Of a stretch of 64,000 bases of DNA, positions 46,029 through 55,021 are shown piece after piece. Made by a program: the position numbers and the translations under genes. Position 1 is the first letter of the stretch. Each line of letters opens with the position of its first letter. The notes beneath the pieces were generated by a model. The model saw nothing but the letters and a program-made list of their open reading frames with translations. It was not told the DNA's origin and ran no database searches. Origin of the DNA: Crocinitomix catalasitica ATCC 23190. Lineage in GTDB: Bacteria; Bacteroidota; Bacteroidia; Flavobacteriales_D; Crocinitomicaceae. The stretch covers positions 1 to 64,000 of the forward strand of contig NZ_JHXV01000011.1 of the NCBI RefSeq assembly GCF_000621625.1. The letters are read 5' to 3'.

Positions 46029-46036
46029 TACTTTTG
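46029..46036 (+). promoter_or_regulatory. Putative -7 box of the C45 hydrolase gene
   Basis: TACTTTTG matches TAnnTTTG, 18 bases before the ATG at 46055. No clear -33 box. Confidence 0.45.
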
Positions 46037-46054
46037 TAGGCTAGAAAATTACTG

Positions 46055-47761
46055 ATGAAAAGGGTTTTGCGCTTTATATTAAATCTTGGTTACTATTTTA
46101 TTGAATTGGTTGTATTCCTTTTCATTGTCCTTGCGCTCTACTTGGGAATGGTTATTCCTTTAGATTTACCTAAAATTGACAATAAAACGGTCTTAGAAAA
46201 GACGCGAACCATTGAAGGCGTTGATAAATATCGACTTGATGAAAATTGGGCCGTAAAATCAAACGAACAAATTTGGGAAGTTTATATAGAAGGTGAACCT
46301 TTTGAACGGGGCGTTGCTTATGGCAAATTATTAGAAGAGCCAGTACAAATACAAGAAGACTTTTTTATTGATCAAATAGAAAAATTAGTACCCAGTTCAA
46401 CTTATCGTTTTTTCTTAACAGTGATGATTGGATTTTTCAATCGTGATATCACGGAATATATACCTGAAGAGTATTTGGCGGAGATTTATGGTGTGTCTTT
46501 TTCTTTTTCAGATGGATACGACAATTTAGCACCAAAGTATTACCGTATTTTGAATTATCACGCTGCGCACGATATCGGTCATGCTTTAGACGATTATAAT
46601 ATGGTCGGATGTACTTCATTTTCTGTTCGTGATGGTATGTCGGAAGATTCATCATTGTTAGTCGGAAGGAATTTTGATTTTTATATGGGCGATGAATTTT
46701 CAGAACATAAGGTCTTGACTTTTGTCAACCCAAATAAGGGCTTTAAGTTTGCCATGTATTCATGGGCTGGATTGATGGGTGCCGTTTCTGGTATGAATGA
46801 GAAGGGAATTGCTGTAACTATTAATGCTTCAAAATCTGAATTACCAAGCAAAACCAAGACACCCGTTACTTTGGTAACACGCGAAATTCTACAATATGCT
46901 TCTACAATAGAAGAGGCTATTGAAATTGCAAAAAAACGCTCGCTTTTTGTTTCTGAAACGTTTATGGTTTCATCTGCTTATGACAATAAAACAGTGTTAA
47001 TTGAGAAGAGTCCTTCAACGATGGATGTATATGACAACGAATTGGAAATTGTTTATTGTACCAATCATTATCAAAGCGAAAAATTTGAGCAGGATGAAAT
47101 CAATATAGGGAATATTAAAAATTCTGATTCCAAATATAGATATGATCGTCTAAAAGAATTGGTAAAGGAAGACTTGCCTCTAAACACGCAAGAGGTTGTA
47201 GATATACTAAGGAATCAAAAAGGATTACAAGATGCAAACTTAGGATATGGAAATCCAAAGGCAATCAATCAATTAATCGCACATCATAGTATTGTTTTTA
47301 AACCGAATAAGTTACAGATGTGGGTATCTACAGATCCTCACCAATTGGGTAAGTTTGTTTGTTATGATTTGGCTGAGGTTTTTAAAACTGGTGGTCATAG
47401 AGACTTGAACAAACCATTAATCATCGATTCGTTAACAATTGCTGAAGATCCTTTTTTACATTCAGACGCTTTCACGAAATTCACTTATTTTAAAGAGGTG
47501 AAGAAGAAACTATTCGACCATATTATGATCGGCATCGAATACGATTTAACGGCTGATGGATTAGATAAATTTATAGATGCAAACCCAGAAAGTTATGTAA
47601 CTTATATGCTTTTAGGTGAGTATTATTTAGATTTACAGAAAAATGAATTGAGTCAAAAGTATTTTGAAATTGCTTTGACAAAAGATATTGCCTCAATTGA
47701 CGAAAAAAATAAAATTAACTCCCTATTGGATGAATGTAAGTCTAGACTTGAATCAAATTGA
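46055..47761 (+). CDS. C45-type Ntn hydrolase / acyltransferase
   Basis: A 568-residue protein with an N-terminal membrane helix (residues 8-32). The nucleophile region is NMVGCTSFSVRDG, with Cys186 the likely autocatalytic N-terminal residue after Gly185, followed by SLLVGRNFDFYMGDEF. This is the pattern of the acyl-CoA:6-aminopenicillanic-acid acyltransferase (C45) family, which forms or breaks amide and ester bonds. The C-terminal 110 residues look TPR-like. Members recur in flexirubin clusters, where a role in ester formation is possible but unproven. Confidence 0.82.
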   Translation: MKRVLRFILNLGYYFIELVVFLFIVLALYLGMVIPLDLPKIDNKTVLEKTRTIEGVDKYRLDENWAVKSNEQIWEVYIEGEPFERGVAYGKLLEEPVQIQEDFFIDQIEKLVPSSTYRFFLTVMIGFFNRDITEYIPEEYLAEIYGVSFSFSDGYDNLAPKYYRILNYHAAHDIGHALDDYNMVGCTSFSVRDGMSEDSSLLVGRNFDFYMGDEFSEHKVLTFVNPNKGFKFAMYSWAGLMGAVSGMNEKGIAVTINASKSELPSKTKTPVTLVTREILQYASTIEEAIEIAKKRSLFVSETFMVSSAYDNKTVLIEKSPSTMDVYDNELEIVYCTNHYQSEKFEQDEINIGNIKNSDSKYRYDRLKELVKEDLPLNTQEVVDILRNQKGLQDANLGYGNPKAINQLIAHHSIVFKPNKLQMWVSTDPHQLGKFVCYDLAEVFKTGGHRDLNKPLIIDSLTIAEDPFLHSDAFTKFTYFKEVKKKLFDHIMIGIEYDLTADGLDKFIDANPESYVTYMLLGEYYLDLQKNELSQKYFEIALTKDIASIDEKNKINSLLDECKSRLESN

Positions 47762-49031
47762 ATACGCAACGCAGGTTGAATTAAACGAATTTCAATTGGG
47801 TAAAATCCATGAATTATTTGACTATCTAGTTGAAAATTCACCTTATTATAAGCGCCTTTTTGAGGAGAAAAATATCCAAAAATCGGATATCCAAACCTTG
47901 GATGATTTAAGAAAAATTCCAACAACAAATAAACAAACATTAGCAGATCATACGGATGATTTTTTATGTGTGCCGAAATCTGAAATTTCTGATTTCACAA
48001 CAACATCTGGTACTATTGGGAATCCTGTAACGGTTTATTTAACAGCAAAAGATATTGATAGGTTGGCGTATAACGAAGCCATGTCGATGAAAAAAGCAGG
48101 TTGTAGTTCGAATGATGTTTTTCAGTTGGCAACAACAATGGATAAGCGATTTATGGCTGGCTTAGCTTATGCCGAAGGTGTGCGCAAATTAAAAGGCGGA
48201 TTGATTCGTGTAGGCGCAAGTTCACCAGCTTTACAATGGGATTCGATAGAAAGATTTAATCCGACGGTTTTAATTGCAATTCCAGCTTTTGTATTGGCTT
48301 TGATTGATTATGCTAAAGCCAATAATATCGATTATAAAAATTCGTCATTGCGCAAGGTGATTGCAATTGGACAGCCAGTGCGTGACCAAAATTTTGATTT
48401 AAATAAAATTAGTTCAACAATAGAAGAGGAGTGGGGTTTACAAGTTTTTTCAACTTATGCATCTACAGAAATGGCTGCTGCCTTTACCGAATGTGAACAT
48501 GGAAAAGGCGGACATTTACAACCTGATTTGATTTATTTTGAGTCGTTAAATGAGAAAGACGAACCTGTAAAGTCAGGAGAATTAGGGGAAATTGTAATTA
48601 CCAATTTGGGTGTTGAAGGAATGCCATTATTAAGATATCGTACAGGTGATTTGGCTGTGCATTATCGAGAGCAATGTGCTTGTGGTAGAACAACTTTGAG
48701 AGTAGGGCCAATTATAGGGCGTAAAAATCAAATGATAAAGTTTAAAGGAACAACAGTTCATCCGCAAGTTATTTTGCCATTTGTAGACACTTTGAGGGTT
48801 TGTTCTGAGTATTTGTTGGAATTGTCAACAGACGACTTAGGATTGGATAATTTAACCGTTGTTTTCCCTGAAGAGGAAGTAAACGATAATCAAGCGACAA
48901 AAGCAATTCAACAAATTGCAGATTTAATAAAAGTGAAACCAAATTATAGGTTTATTCCATTAAAGTCAATTCTAAGTTTAGTTAGAGATCCTTCGAGTAG
49001 AAAACCTGTGAAAATTCATGATTTAAGATAA
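47730..49031 (+). CDS. Phenylacetate-CoA-ligase-like adenylate-forming enzyme
   Basis: I start at ATG 47730 (433 residues); a TTG at 47688 would extend it. The start lies inside the upstream gene (32-base overlap). The ATP loop is TTSGTIGNPVTVYL, the adenylate motif RYRTGDLA, and the CACGRTTLRVGPIIGRKNQ end resembles PaaK. It activates an aryl acid with ATP, probably a coumarate-derived or polyene acid, as CoA or ACP thioester. It is coupled to the C45 gene. Confidence 0.85.
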   Translation: MNVSLDLNQIEYATQVELNEFQLGKIHELFDYLVENSPYYKRLFEEKNIQKSDIQTLDDLRKIPTTNKQTLADHTDDFLCVPKSEISDFTTTSGTIGNPVTVYLTAKDIDRLAYNEAMSMKKAGCSSNDVFQLATTMDKRFMAGLAYAEGVRKLKGGLIRVGASSPALQWDSIERFNPTVLIAIPAFVLALIDYAKANNIDYKNSSLRKVIAIGQPVRDQNFDLNKISSTIEEEWGLQVFSTYASTEMAAAFTECEHGKGGHLQPDLIYFESLNEKDEPVKSGELGEIVITNLGVEGMPLLRYRTGDLAVHYREQCACGRTTLRVGPIIGRKNQMIKFKGTTVHPQVILPFVDTLRVCSEYLLELSTDDLGLDNLTVVFPEEEVNDNQATKAIQQIADLIKVKPNYRFIPLKSILSLVRDPSSRKPVKIHDLR

Positions 49032-49040
49032 CGAATAACG

Positions 49041-50264
49041 TTATTTTTTCTGCATTCGAATAACTTTTGCTAAAGTTGTAAGGGCTTTATCATGTCTTTT
49101 CACATAATGATTGTTCTGGTCCCAAACATAACCTGCCAATACTGAGCAAATTCTTTCTTTAATATCCTGGTTGATACTAGGAGCAAAGAAGATAGTCGGT
49201 AAAGTGTCATCATACCATGCATTGACATACGATCGGAAAGTCGATACGCCTGCTTGAATATGGTCAACATATTCTGTTTGCCAATCTACATCTTCTCCTT
49301 CTAATTCACGCATGATTAATTTTGCAGACAAGGCTCCTGATTCAATTGCGAATGTTACGCCAGACGAAAATATAGGATCTAAAAACTCTGTACTGTTCCC
49401 AGTTAAGACATATCTGTCGCCATAAAATTGTTTTACTGAGGAAGAGTAACCTGTTATTCTACGTGGCTCAAAAATTTGTTTCGCGCCAGTAAAACGTTCT
49501 TTTAAGTAGGGTTGCATTGTCAATAAATGGTTGAAATTCTCCTCTGGGCTTAGGTTTTCATCTATAAAAGATAAATTTCCTACCACACCAACGGAAGTAT
49601 TTCCATTTGAAAAAGGAATAACCCAAACCCAAATATCTTGTGCTAGAATAATCGCATGAATTCTATTGGCGTCTTTATCTGTTGGGCGATTAGGGTCTTC
49701 TAAATGCGTAAAAAATGCCGATCGACTAGGTTGATTGGAAGGTTTGTCTAAATCGAATAGACGTGGCAATACTCTGCCATATCCGCTACCGTCAATGATA
49801 TATTTTGAAATATATTCTTGTACTTCACCGTTCGATTCTACTGTTGTTTTTACTTCTTCTGCATTTATTTCAACATCAGTAACAGTTGTATCATAAACTA
49901 TTTTTGCACCGCGTTCTTCAACAGTATCAGCTAGTATTTTATCAAAATCAGCACGTGGAGCTTGCCATGTCCATCTCGAACCTGGTGTAAATTGTTCTGT
50001 AAAATCAAAATCACAAACTGAGTCGCCATGAATGAATTTGGCTCCAGATTTTTTTTGAAAACCAGCAGCTGTAATAGGTTCAATTAGATCTGCTTCGCGC
50101 AAAACATCCATACAACGAGGCAATAAACTCTCACCAATAACAAAACGCGGAAAAACTGATTTTTCAATAATTGTTACATCGTAACCTTTTTTTAATAGGG
50201 TTGCGGCAGCTACAGTTCCCGAAGGTCCAGCTCCAATAATGAGGATATCAGTTTTAATTTTCAC
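49041..50264 (-). CDS. Flavin-dependent halogenase-like oxidoreductase
   Basis: A 407-residue flavoprotein. FAD-binding GAGPSG is at residues 11-16. The halogenase-type motif WVWVIP (212-217) fits WxWxIP, and Lys71/Lys72 in GFQKKSGAKF lie where the phenol-type halogenases keep the catalytic lysine. It is therefore a candidate for chlorinating the aryl ring, as in halogenated flexirubins; a plain oxidoreductase of the geranylgeranyl-reductase superfamily is the alternative. It converges with the ligase gene, 9 bases apart. Confidence 0.75.
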   Translation of the reverse strand: MKIKTDILIIGAGPSGTVAAATLLKKGYDVTIIEKSVFPRFVIGESLLPRCMDVLREADLIEPITAAGFQKKSGAKFIHGDSVCDFDFTEQFTPGSRWTWQAPRADFDKILADTVEERGAKIVYDTTVTDVEINAEEVKTTVESNGEVQEYISKYIIDGSGYGRVLPRLFDLDKPSNQPSRSAFFTHLEDPNRPTDKDANRIHAIILAQDIWVWVIPFSNGNTSVGVVGNLSFIDENLSPEENFNHLLTMQPYLKERFTGAKQIFEPRRITGYSSSVKQFYGDRYVLTGNSTEFLDPIFSSGVTFAIESGALSAKLIMRELEGEDVDWQTEYVDHIQAGVSTFRSYVNAWYDDTLPTIFFAPSINQDIKERICSVLAGYVWDQNNHYVKRHDKALTTLAKVIRMQKK

Positions 50265-50352
50265 AGTAATTTGTATTTACCGTAAATTTAAAATTAAAGC
50301 GTTAGATTACTTGAAATTCGAGCAATATTTATTGAATGTCGGAGCAATTCTT

Positions 50353-50832
50353 CTAATCTTTTGGACTTAATGTTAATCGATATGTTTTATTATCATCCAT
50401 TTCGTATGATAATCCTAAATCATCTGAAAGTAATTTTGTAATGGTGATATCCTTACTGATGGTTTCCTCACTTAACTTTGCTTTAGTATCAGCATTAAAT
50501 TCTTCATGAATACCTTTAAGAATAATGCCCGTTTTTTTAGGAGAAAATTCCCATGTACCAATTTCAATTGCGTATTTGGAGTCGTCATCACTGAATGTGA
50601 CAATCTTATAATTTTTGTTTTTTTCAAATAAAAAAGTTTCTTTTATAAACTGGTTGGTGATATCAATTTCTTCGCCTGATACACGATCGATTTGCACTGC
50701 GGAATCAACTTTCCATTTCTCAGATAGTCGTTCCTTCTTGGTGTACAAACTCATTCTTGGACCATCTTCGTACTTTTTGCAACCTAGAATAAAGAATGTA
50801 AATGAAGCTGTGATAATAACTAATAATTTCAT
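50353..50832 (-). CDS. Lipocalin-like lipoprotein of unknown function
   Basis: A 159-residue protein with a lipoprotein signal (lipobox ILGC, Cys18). The body, SEKWKVDSAVQIDRVSGEEIDIT through GTWEFSPKKTGIILKG, alternates strands as in the small lipocalin-like lipoproteins of Bacteroidota. No specific family can be named. It stands alone, 88 bases beyond the halogenase-like gene on the same strand. Confidence 0.6.
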   Translation of the reverse strand: MKLLVIITASFTFFILGCKKYEDGPRMSLYTKKERLSEKWKVDSAVQIDRVSGEEIDITNQFIKETFLFEKNKNYKIVTFSDDDSKYAIEIGTWEFSPKKTGIILKGIHEEFNADTKAKLSEETISKDITITKLLSDDLGLSYEMDDNKTYRLTLSPKD

Positions 50833-50924
50833 AGGATCAATAATTGTAATTTTTTGCTAAACTATTGAATTGAAATTTGTTGAGTTGTTAATTATTTTTA
50901 AAATGACTTAATATTTGTTAATAG

Positions 50925-52199
50925 CTATTCTAAAACGGTAAGCGTTAAAACTTCAATTGCTTCCTTTTTGTCTATGTGATTAGGGATTGTTGTGTATTGA
51001 TTATTGGCATGAATTAATAAGGTTGTTGGATAGCCACTAAACGGTAAAGATTGGTAGTCTTCGTTTCCCATTCTCATAATTGGGAATTGATAATTATGAA
51101 AGTCCATAAAGTCTGTTATATCTTCGGAAGTGTCATAAATAGTTAGCATTTGTATTGGTTGCAGATTGGTTTTATAAGCTTCATTCAGTTTTGAAAGTAC
51201 GGGTAATTCTTCAAGTGAATAGTCACTATAATAACTCCAAAAATGCAAAACTATCCATTGGTTAATCAGACGAAAGGAGTCGATATAATTAATAATTCGA
51301 TCGGATGCATAAAATTGTTGCCAGCTTTCATCTACATTTCTATCCCAAAAATCATCAAATTCTTCAGGATTATTGAATCGGCTCTTTATCCATTTTAAAT
51401 TCGTTCTAGTCGGAAAATCAACAACTAATTTGGCTGCTAAATCTTGATATAGTTCTGAGTTCTGTTCGAGGCTTAAGCTTTCATCCAATAAGCTTTTCTT
51501 GGTGGCAAAGAAGTCGATAAAAATAGAATCGTTGAGAATTTCATAAACGCGACCCGCCGAATAGAAAGAGGGGTTATAATCAACTTCCAATACTTCGCTC
51601 ACGGTTTTACGCCCGAGTAAATAATATTCATAATTCAATACAAAGGTCAAGTAGTTTTGAATAACTGGTCCGGATCGATTCCGGTAGAACGAGATGTTTT
51701 GATTTTCATTGGTGAGTAAGTCAAGCCATTCAATTTGCGCGATTGGACTTAATGTCAAGTGATTTTTAAACTTTAAGTAAGCAGCGGTATGAAACATTGC
51801 TGCCATGGCCGTTGTGTCAGGCTGCGTATTTAATTTTACCTTTAATTGATTGGTTAAGCCTTCCAAATCTGTTGAAGCTAAAGATTCATTAATGGTTAAG
51901 AATTCGACCATCGGAATGAGTCGTTGACCCGTTTGATAGTTGCCTAACCCTTCGAAATCGAGAAATTTTCTAGCATTCGATGTAGGGTCAGACTTTGCTT
52001 CAACGTATATATTGTTCAAGTTGGGGGCAATGATTCCTGGTCCTAAATAATTTTGTAAAGAATCAAAAGCATTTAAAGCTGCATCGAAATCATTAGCACT
52101 AATGGCTTTTTGTGTTCGATTAAACAGGTTCATTACATCCTGCGCAATACCTTTTGATTGAAAGGATATTACAGCAAGTAGAATAAAGTATTTAATCAT
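50925..52199 (-). CDS. Exported protein with a cysteine-less thioredoxin-like C-terminal domain
   Basis: A 424-residue protein with a signal peptide ending near SKGIAQ. Residues 20-300 are mostly helical and not recognised. Residues 305-424 look like a TlpA/AhpC-type thioredoxin fold: WIVLHFWSYYSDYSLEELPVLSKLNEAY, then the cis-Pro segment SGYPTTLLI. The position of the CxxC motif reads SYYSDYS, so there is no redox site. It might be a binding domain. It follows the thioesterase gene by 16 bases on the same strand. Confidence 0.65.
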   Translation of the reverse strand: MIKYFILLAVISFQSKGIAQDVMNLFNRTQKAISANDFDAALNAFDSLQNYLGPGIIAPNLNNIYVEAKSDPTSNARKFLDFEGLGNYQTGQRLIPMVEFLTINESLASTDLEGLTNQLKVKLNTQPDTTAMAAMFHTAAYLKFKNHLTLSPIAQIEWLDLLTNENQNISFYRNRSGPVIQNYLTFVLNYEYYLLGRKTVSEVLEVDYNPSFYSAGRVYEILNDSIFIDFFATKKSLLDESLSLEQNSELYQDLAAKLVVDFPTRTNLKWIKSRFNNPEEFDDFWDRNVDESWQQFYASDRIINYIDSFRLINQWIVLHFWSYYSDYSLEELPVLSKLNEAYKTNLQPIQMLTIYDTSEDITDFMDFHNYQFPIMRMGNEDYQSLPFSGYPTTLLIHANNQYTTIPNHIDKKEAIEVLTLTVLE

Positions 52200-52215
52200 G
52201 GTATAGGCTTTTAGG

Positions 52216-52617
52216 TTAACCTTTTTTTTCTTTAGCTAACCTGTCCTTAATGAATTCTATTTCAGTTTTATGATGAGGTTTTGGTTTGCCGTCAGGACCT
52301 AAATTAACCATAATTATTTTTTCGATAGAGATGATGGTTTTTCTAGTCATCATATTTCTTACTTCACAGCGCAAAGTCAACGATGATTCACCAAATTTCA
52401 CAACGTCCATTCCAATTTCTACAATATCACCTTTTTCGGCTTTATCTTGAAAGTTGATATCTGAAATGAACTTCGTTACAATCTTTTTATTCTCCAATTG
52501 AGCAATTGCGTACAAAGCAGCTTCTTCGTCTATCCATTGTAATAATCGACCTCCAAAAAGTGTTTCATTTGGATTTAAATCTTCGGGTTTGACCCATTTT
52601 CTTGTGTGGAATCTCAT
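52216..52617 (-). CDS. Acyl-CoA thioesterase, hot-dog fold (YciA-like)
   Basis: A 133-residue hot-dog protein. LNPNETLFGGRLLQWIDEEAALYA holds the active-site segment with the GG(R/K)LL pattern, and the second strand set is ISDINFQDKAEKGDIVEIG. This is the acyl-CoA hydrolase group that cleaves medium and long acyl-CoA. It is probably a housekeeping enzyme not linked to the pigment cluster, and may be cotranscribed with the thioredoxin-like gene downstream. Confidence 0.86.
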   Translation of the reverse strand: MRFHTRKWVKPEDLNPNETLFGGRLLQWIDEEAALYAIAQLENKKIVTKFISDINFQDKAEKGDIVEIGMDVVKFGESSLTLRCEVRNMMTRKTIISIEKIIMVNLGPDGKPKPHHKTEIEFIKDRLAKEKKG

Positions 52618-52715
52618 AATTTTGGCTTTCTAACAAATTTACTTATCCTTTTTAACTAAACCTATTTTGTTTATTGTATGAATGATATTTATCTAACTTT
52701 CATTATCTTCATAAA

Positions 52716-53270
52716 ATGAGACAGCGCTATTCTATATTTTTCTACACAATATTATTTTTGAGTTTTGGTTTGATCTCTTGTCAAAAAGAAGTAGAAAATT
52801 CACGAAGTTTACCCGCATTGACTAATCAAGGGATATATACATTAGGTTGTAAAGTTAATGGGGAGATATGGATTGCTAATAGCGGTTATCAAGAACCTTA
52901 TCCAATTTATACTTATTATTTTCCCGAGACAGGCCAATTAATGATAAATGCTACCATGGGTAGTGAAGAGAATAAAATAATTGAGCAAATGTATTTGATG
53001 TCTGAAGATAGTATAGTTGGTGTTGGTACCTACGCTTTCACAAAGGTAAATGAAAACGGATTGAGGAAAGTAGGACTAAACAATGTATATAGCGAAAAAA
53101 GTTGTCCTAATTATTATCATGATTCTGCTTATAAAAGTGTATTAAATATTACTTATTTAGATTCCAATAAAAGGATAGTTTCCGGAACATTTGAACTGGA
53201 TTTAATCAATGCCGAATGCGATATTCCTATCGTGAAAATTACCGAAGGACGATTTGATGTCAGGTATTAA
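52716..53270 (+). CDS. Lipoprotein of unknown function (DUF6252-like)
   Basis: A 184-residue lipoprotein (lipobox GLISC, Cys22). The segment GIYTLGCKVNGEIWIANSG resembles the N-terminal strand pattern of DUF6252-type small lipoproteins in Bacteroidota. The rest is beta-rich and two further Cys residues (in SEKSCPNYY and NAECDIP) may form a disulfide. Function unknown. It is convergent with the next gene, 1 base apart. Confidence 0.62.
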   Translation: MRQRYSIFFYTILFLSFGLISCQKEVENSRSLPALTNQGIYTLGCKVNGEIWIANSGYQEPYPIYTYYFPETGQLMINATMGSEENKIIEQMYLMSEDSIVGVGTYAFTKVNENGLRKVGLNNVYSEKSCPNYYHDSAYKSVLNITYLDSNKRIVSGTFELDLINAECDIPIVKITEGRFDVRY

Positions 53271-53271
53271 T

Positions 53272-53607
53272 TTAAACTTCTTCTAGTACCGAATTCCCTT
53301 CAGATAAATCGCCTGAAGTCCATTGCCAATTTTCAATTAAAGTAAGTTTTCCCGCCGCATTAATTTTGGGGGTCGAACGACATTTACCAGTCATTAATTC
53401 ACCTTTATTGTTGATTTGCTGATAGCGCATATCGATATTTCCGGCTTCATCTACAATGCCCATCAATTGTCCACTAAGAATATTTGTTCCTGAATAATTG
53501 CAGGTTAAGATATTGCCTTTTTGCTGATAATGAAATATGGTGTCAGCTGTAATTTCTCCATTGTCTGATTGAACAACAGGACGAAATTTTTTATCGTTAT
53601 AATTCAT
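53272..53607 (-). CDS. Small conserved protein (often labelled n-acetylglutamate synthase)
   Basis: A 111-residue beta-rich protein beginning MNYNDKKFRPV, with repeated strands such as FHYQQKGNILTCNYSG, QLMGIVDEAGNIDMRYQQIN and WQWTSGD. I recognise it as a small family commonly named n-acetylglutamate synthase, but it has no acetyltransferase fold and that name looks wrong. The repeated strands suggest a small beta-barrel or lipocalin-like fold. It starts 11 bases after the lipase stop on the same strand. Confidence 0.65.
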   Translation of the reverse strand: MNYNDKKFRPVVQSDNGEITADTIFHYQQKGNILTCNYSGTNILSGQLMGIVDEAGNIDMRYQQINNKGELMTGKCRSTPKINAAGKLTLIENWQWTSGDLSEGNSVLEEV

Positions 53608-53618
53608 TTGAAAAGAAT

Positions 53619-54803
53619 TTAAAGGTTCTCTTGCAGGTATTTTTGCTTTAAACCGACATAATTATCGGGGAAGTATAATTTGATTATAGTGACATAATAA
53701 TTATAAGGCTTATGCTGATAAAACATCGGCGCTTTTTCATACAATTCTGCATTCGTAAAATCACCATTCGAATCGCGTTCATATACCGCCATTAACGAAT
53801 CGTTAGTGAGGATTGTAGAATCAATTAAGCGTTTTGGGTATTCGGCTGGCATAATTTCGATAGTTTCATACATTCTTGCATAGTTAATTTCTCTCACAGG
53901 AGCGGGCATTACTACGTCATCACCATATTTATCAATTTGTTTTTCTACAGAACCACCTAATTTTTCCATCGTAAATTTTAGTGGATTTTGAAGTATTCTA
54001 AAAGCACCATCTTTAATCTTTCTTTTAATACTAAACGAACCTGGATCTTTAAGAATATTAATCACTTCGTCCATTGAAAAGAATGTACTGTCATTATATG
54101 TCAAAGGAAAAGTAGGAACTAAATCCGCGGGATTGATAATATTAAAACTGTAACCGTTATTAATGACATTGTGATAATATTGTACAAAACGACGATTGCC
54201 GCACATAGGACTAGCAAAAGCATAGGTTTTAAATGTGTTTTTAAAAGAAATAGTCCGCCCTGGCAAATGATGCAATTGTGCCATCAATAATTGCGCAACC
54301 GCTCCGCCTTGACTGTGTCCAGTGATATAAATATCAAATATTTTCTGTTCGTTTAATAGATTGATTTGTTCAACTACATCTTCAATAATATAAGCAATGG
54401 CAAGTGCGTAACCCGAATGGACAGTGGCCCCAGTGTCGGTCGCAAATGTATACTGAATGGTTTTTCCTTTTAAACCAATTTCTCCGGCTGCAGGAATTAA
54501 ACTCGAATAAAAATTTTGTAACCAACTCGATTTTTCATCTGTTGAACCTCGTAAATTGATCACACCTATATTGCCCTTGGTGTATACTTGGAACATATTA
54601 TCAAGACTATATTCTTGAGAAGAGTAGACTTTCTTAAAACCAGCAGGGATGATTTCTTCGTCGTTTTGATAAAGGTCTAGAAAAGTGTAGCTATTACAAA
54701 ACGCTATCATATCTCTTGCTTCATTTTTATCGAACCCGCTTCTTAATTGGGCGGTTGATATAAATGAGGTAAAAAGAAATAATATGATGAATAGAATACG
54801 CAT
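53619..54803 (-). CDS. Secreted class 3-type lipase
   Basis: A 394-residue alpha/beta hydrolase with signal peptide (MRILFIILFLFTSFISTAQ). The nucleophile elbow is ITGHSQGGAVAQ with Ser164; the oxyanion strand VINLRGST is at about 81-88. The Asp in NPADLVP and a later His complete the triad by family pattern. It should hydrolyse acyl esters outside the inner membrane. It stands before a 218-base gap in which I see nothing definite. Confidence 0.85.
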   Translation of the reverse strand: MRILFIILFLFTSFISTAQLRSGFDKNEARDMIAFCNSYTFLDLYQNDEEIIPAGFKKVYSSQEYSLDNMFQVYTKGNIGVINLRGSTDEKSSWLQNFYSSLIPAAGEIGLKGKTIQYTFATDTGATVHSGYALAIAYIIEDVVEQINLLNEQKIFDIYITGHSQGGAVAQLLMAQLHHLPGRTISFKNTFKTYAFASPMCGNRRFVQYYHNVINNGYSFNIINPADLVPTFPLTYNDSTFFSMDEVINILKDPGSFSIKRKIKDGAFRILQNPLKFTMEKLGGSVEKQIDKYGDDVVMPAPVREINYARMYETIEIMPAEYPKRLIDSTILTNDSLMAVYERDSNGDFTNAELYEKAPMFYQHKPYNYYVTIIKLYFPDNYVGLKQKYLQENL

Positions 54804-55021
54804 TCGAAAAGATGGTTTTTTTGGTTGGTTGTTATTATAATGAACATTACGGTAATTGTTACCAAATGTTGCAGTTATAGGTCGATTTCTTAGTTGCTTT
54901 TCGATAAGTCAACTAAAAATACTGACTATTCACGATTTATTTATGTAAAATGCATGTTCAAAACTAACCGACAAAATGTGAACGAAAAATGTAAAATATT
55001 GATCAGTAATGGTTTGGTGTG

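Noticed and set aside
53272-53607. Common database name n-acetylglutamate synthase
   Set aside because: The protein is 111 residues and beta-rich, without acetyltransferase motifs; the name is not supported.
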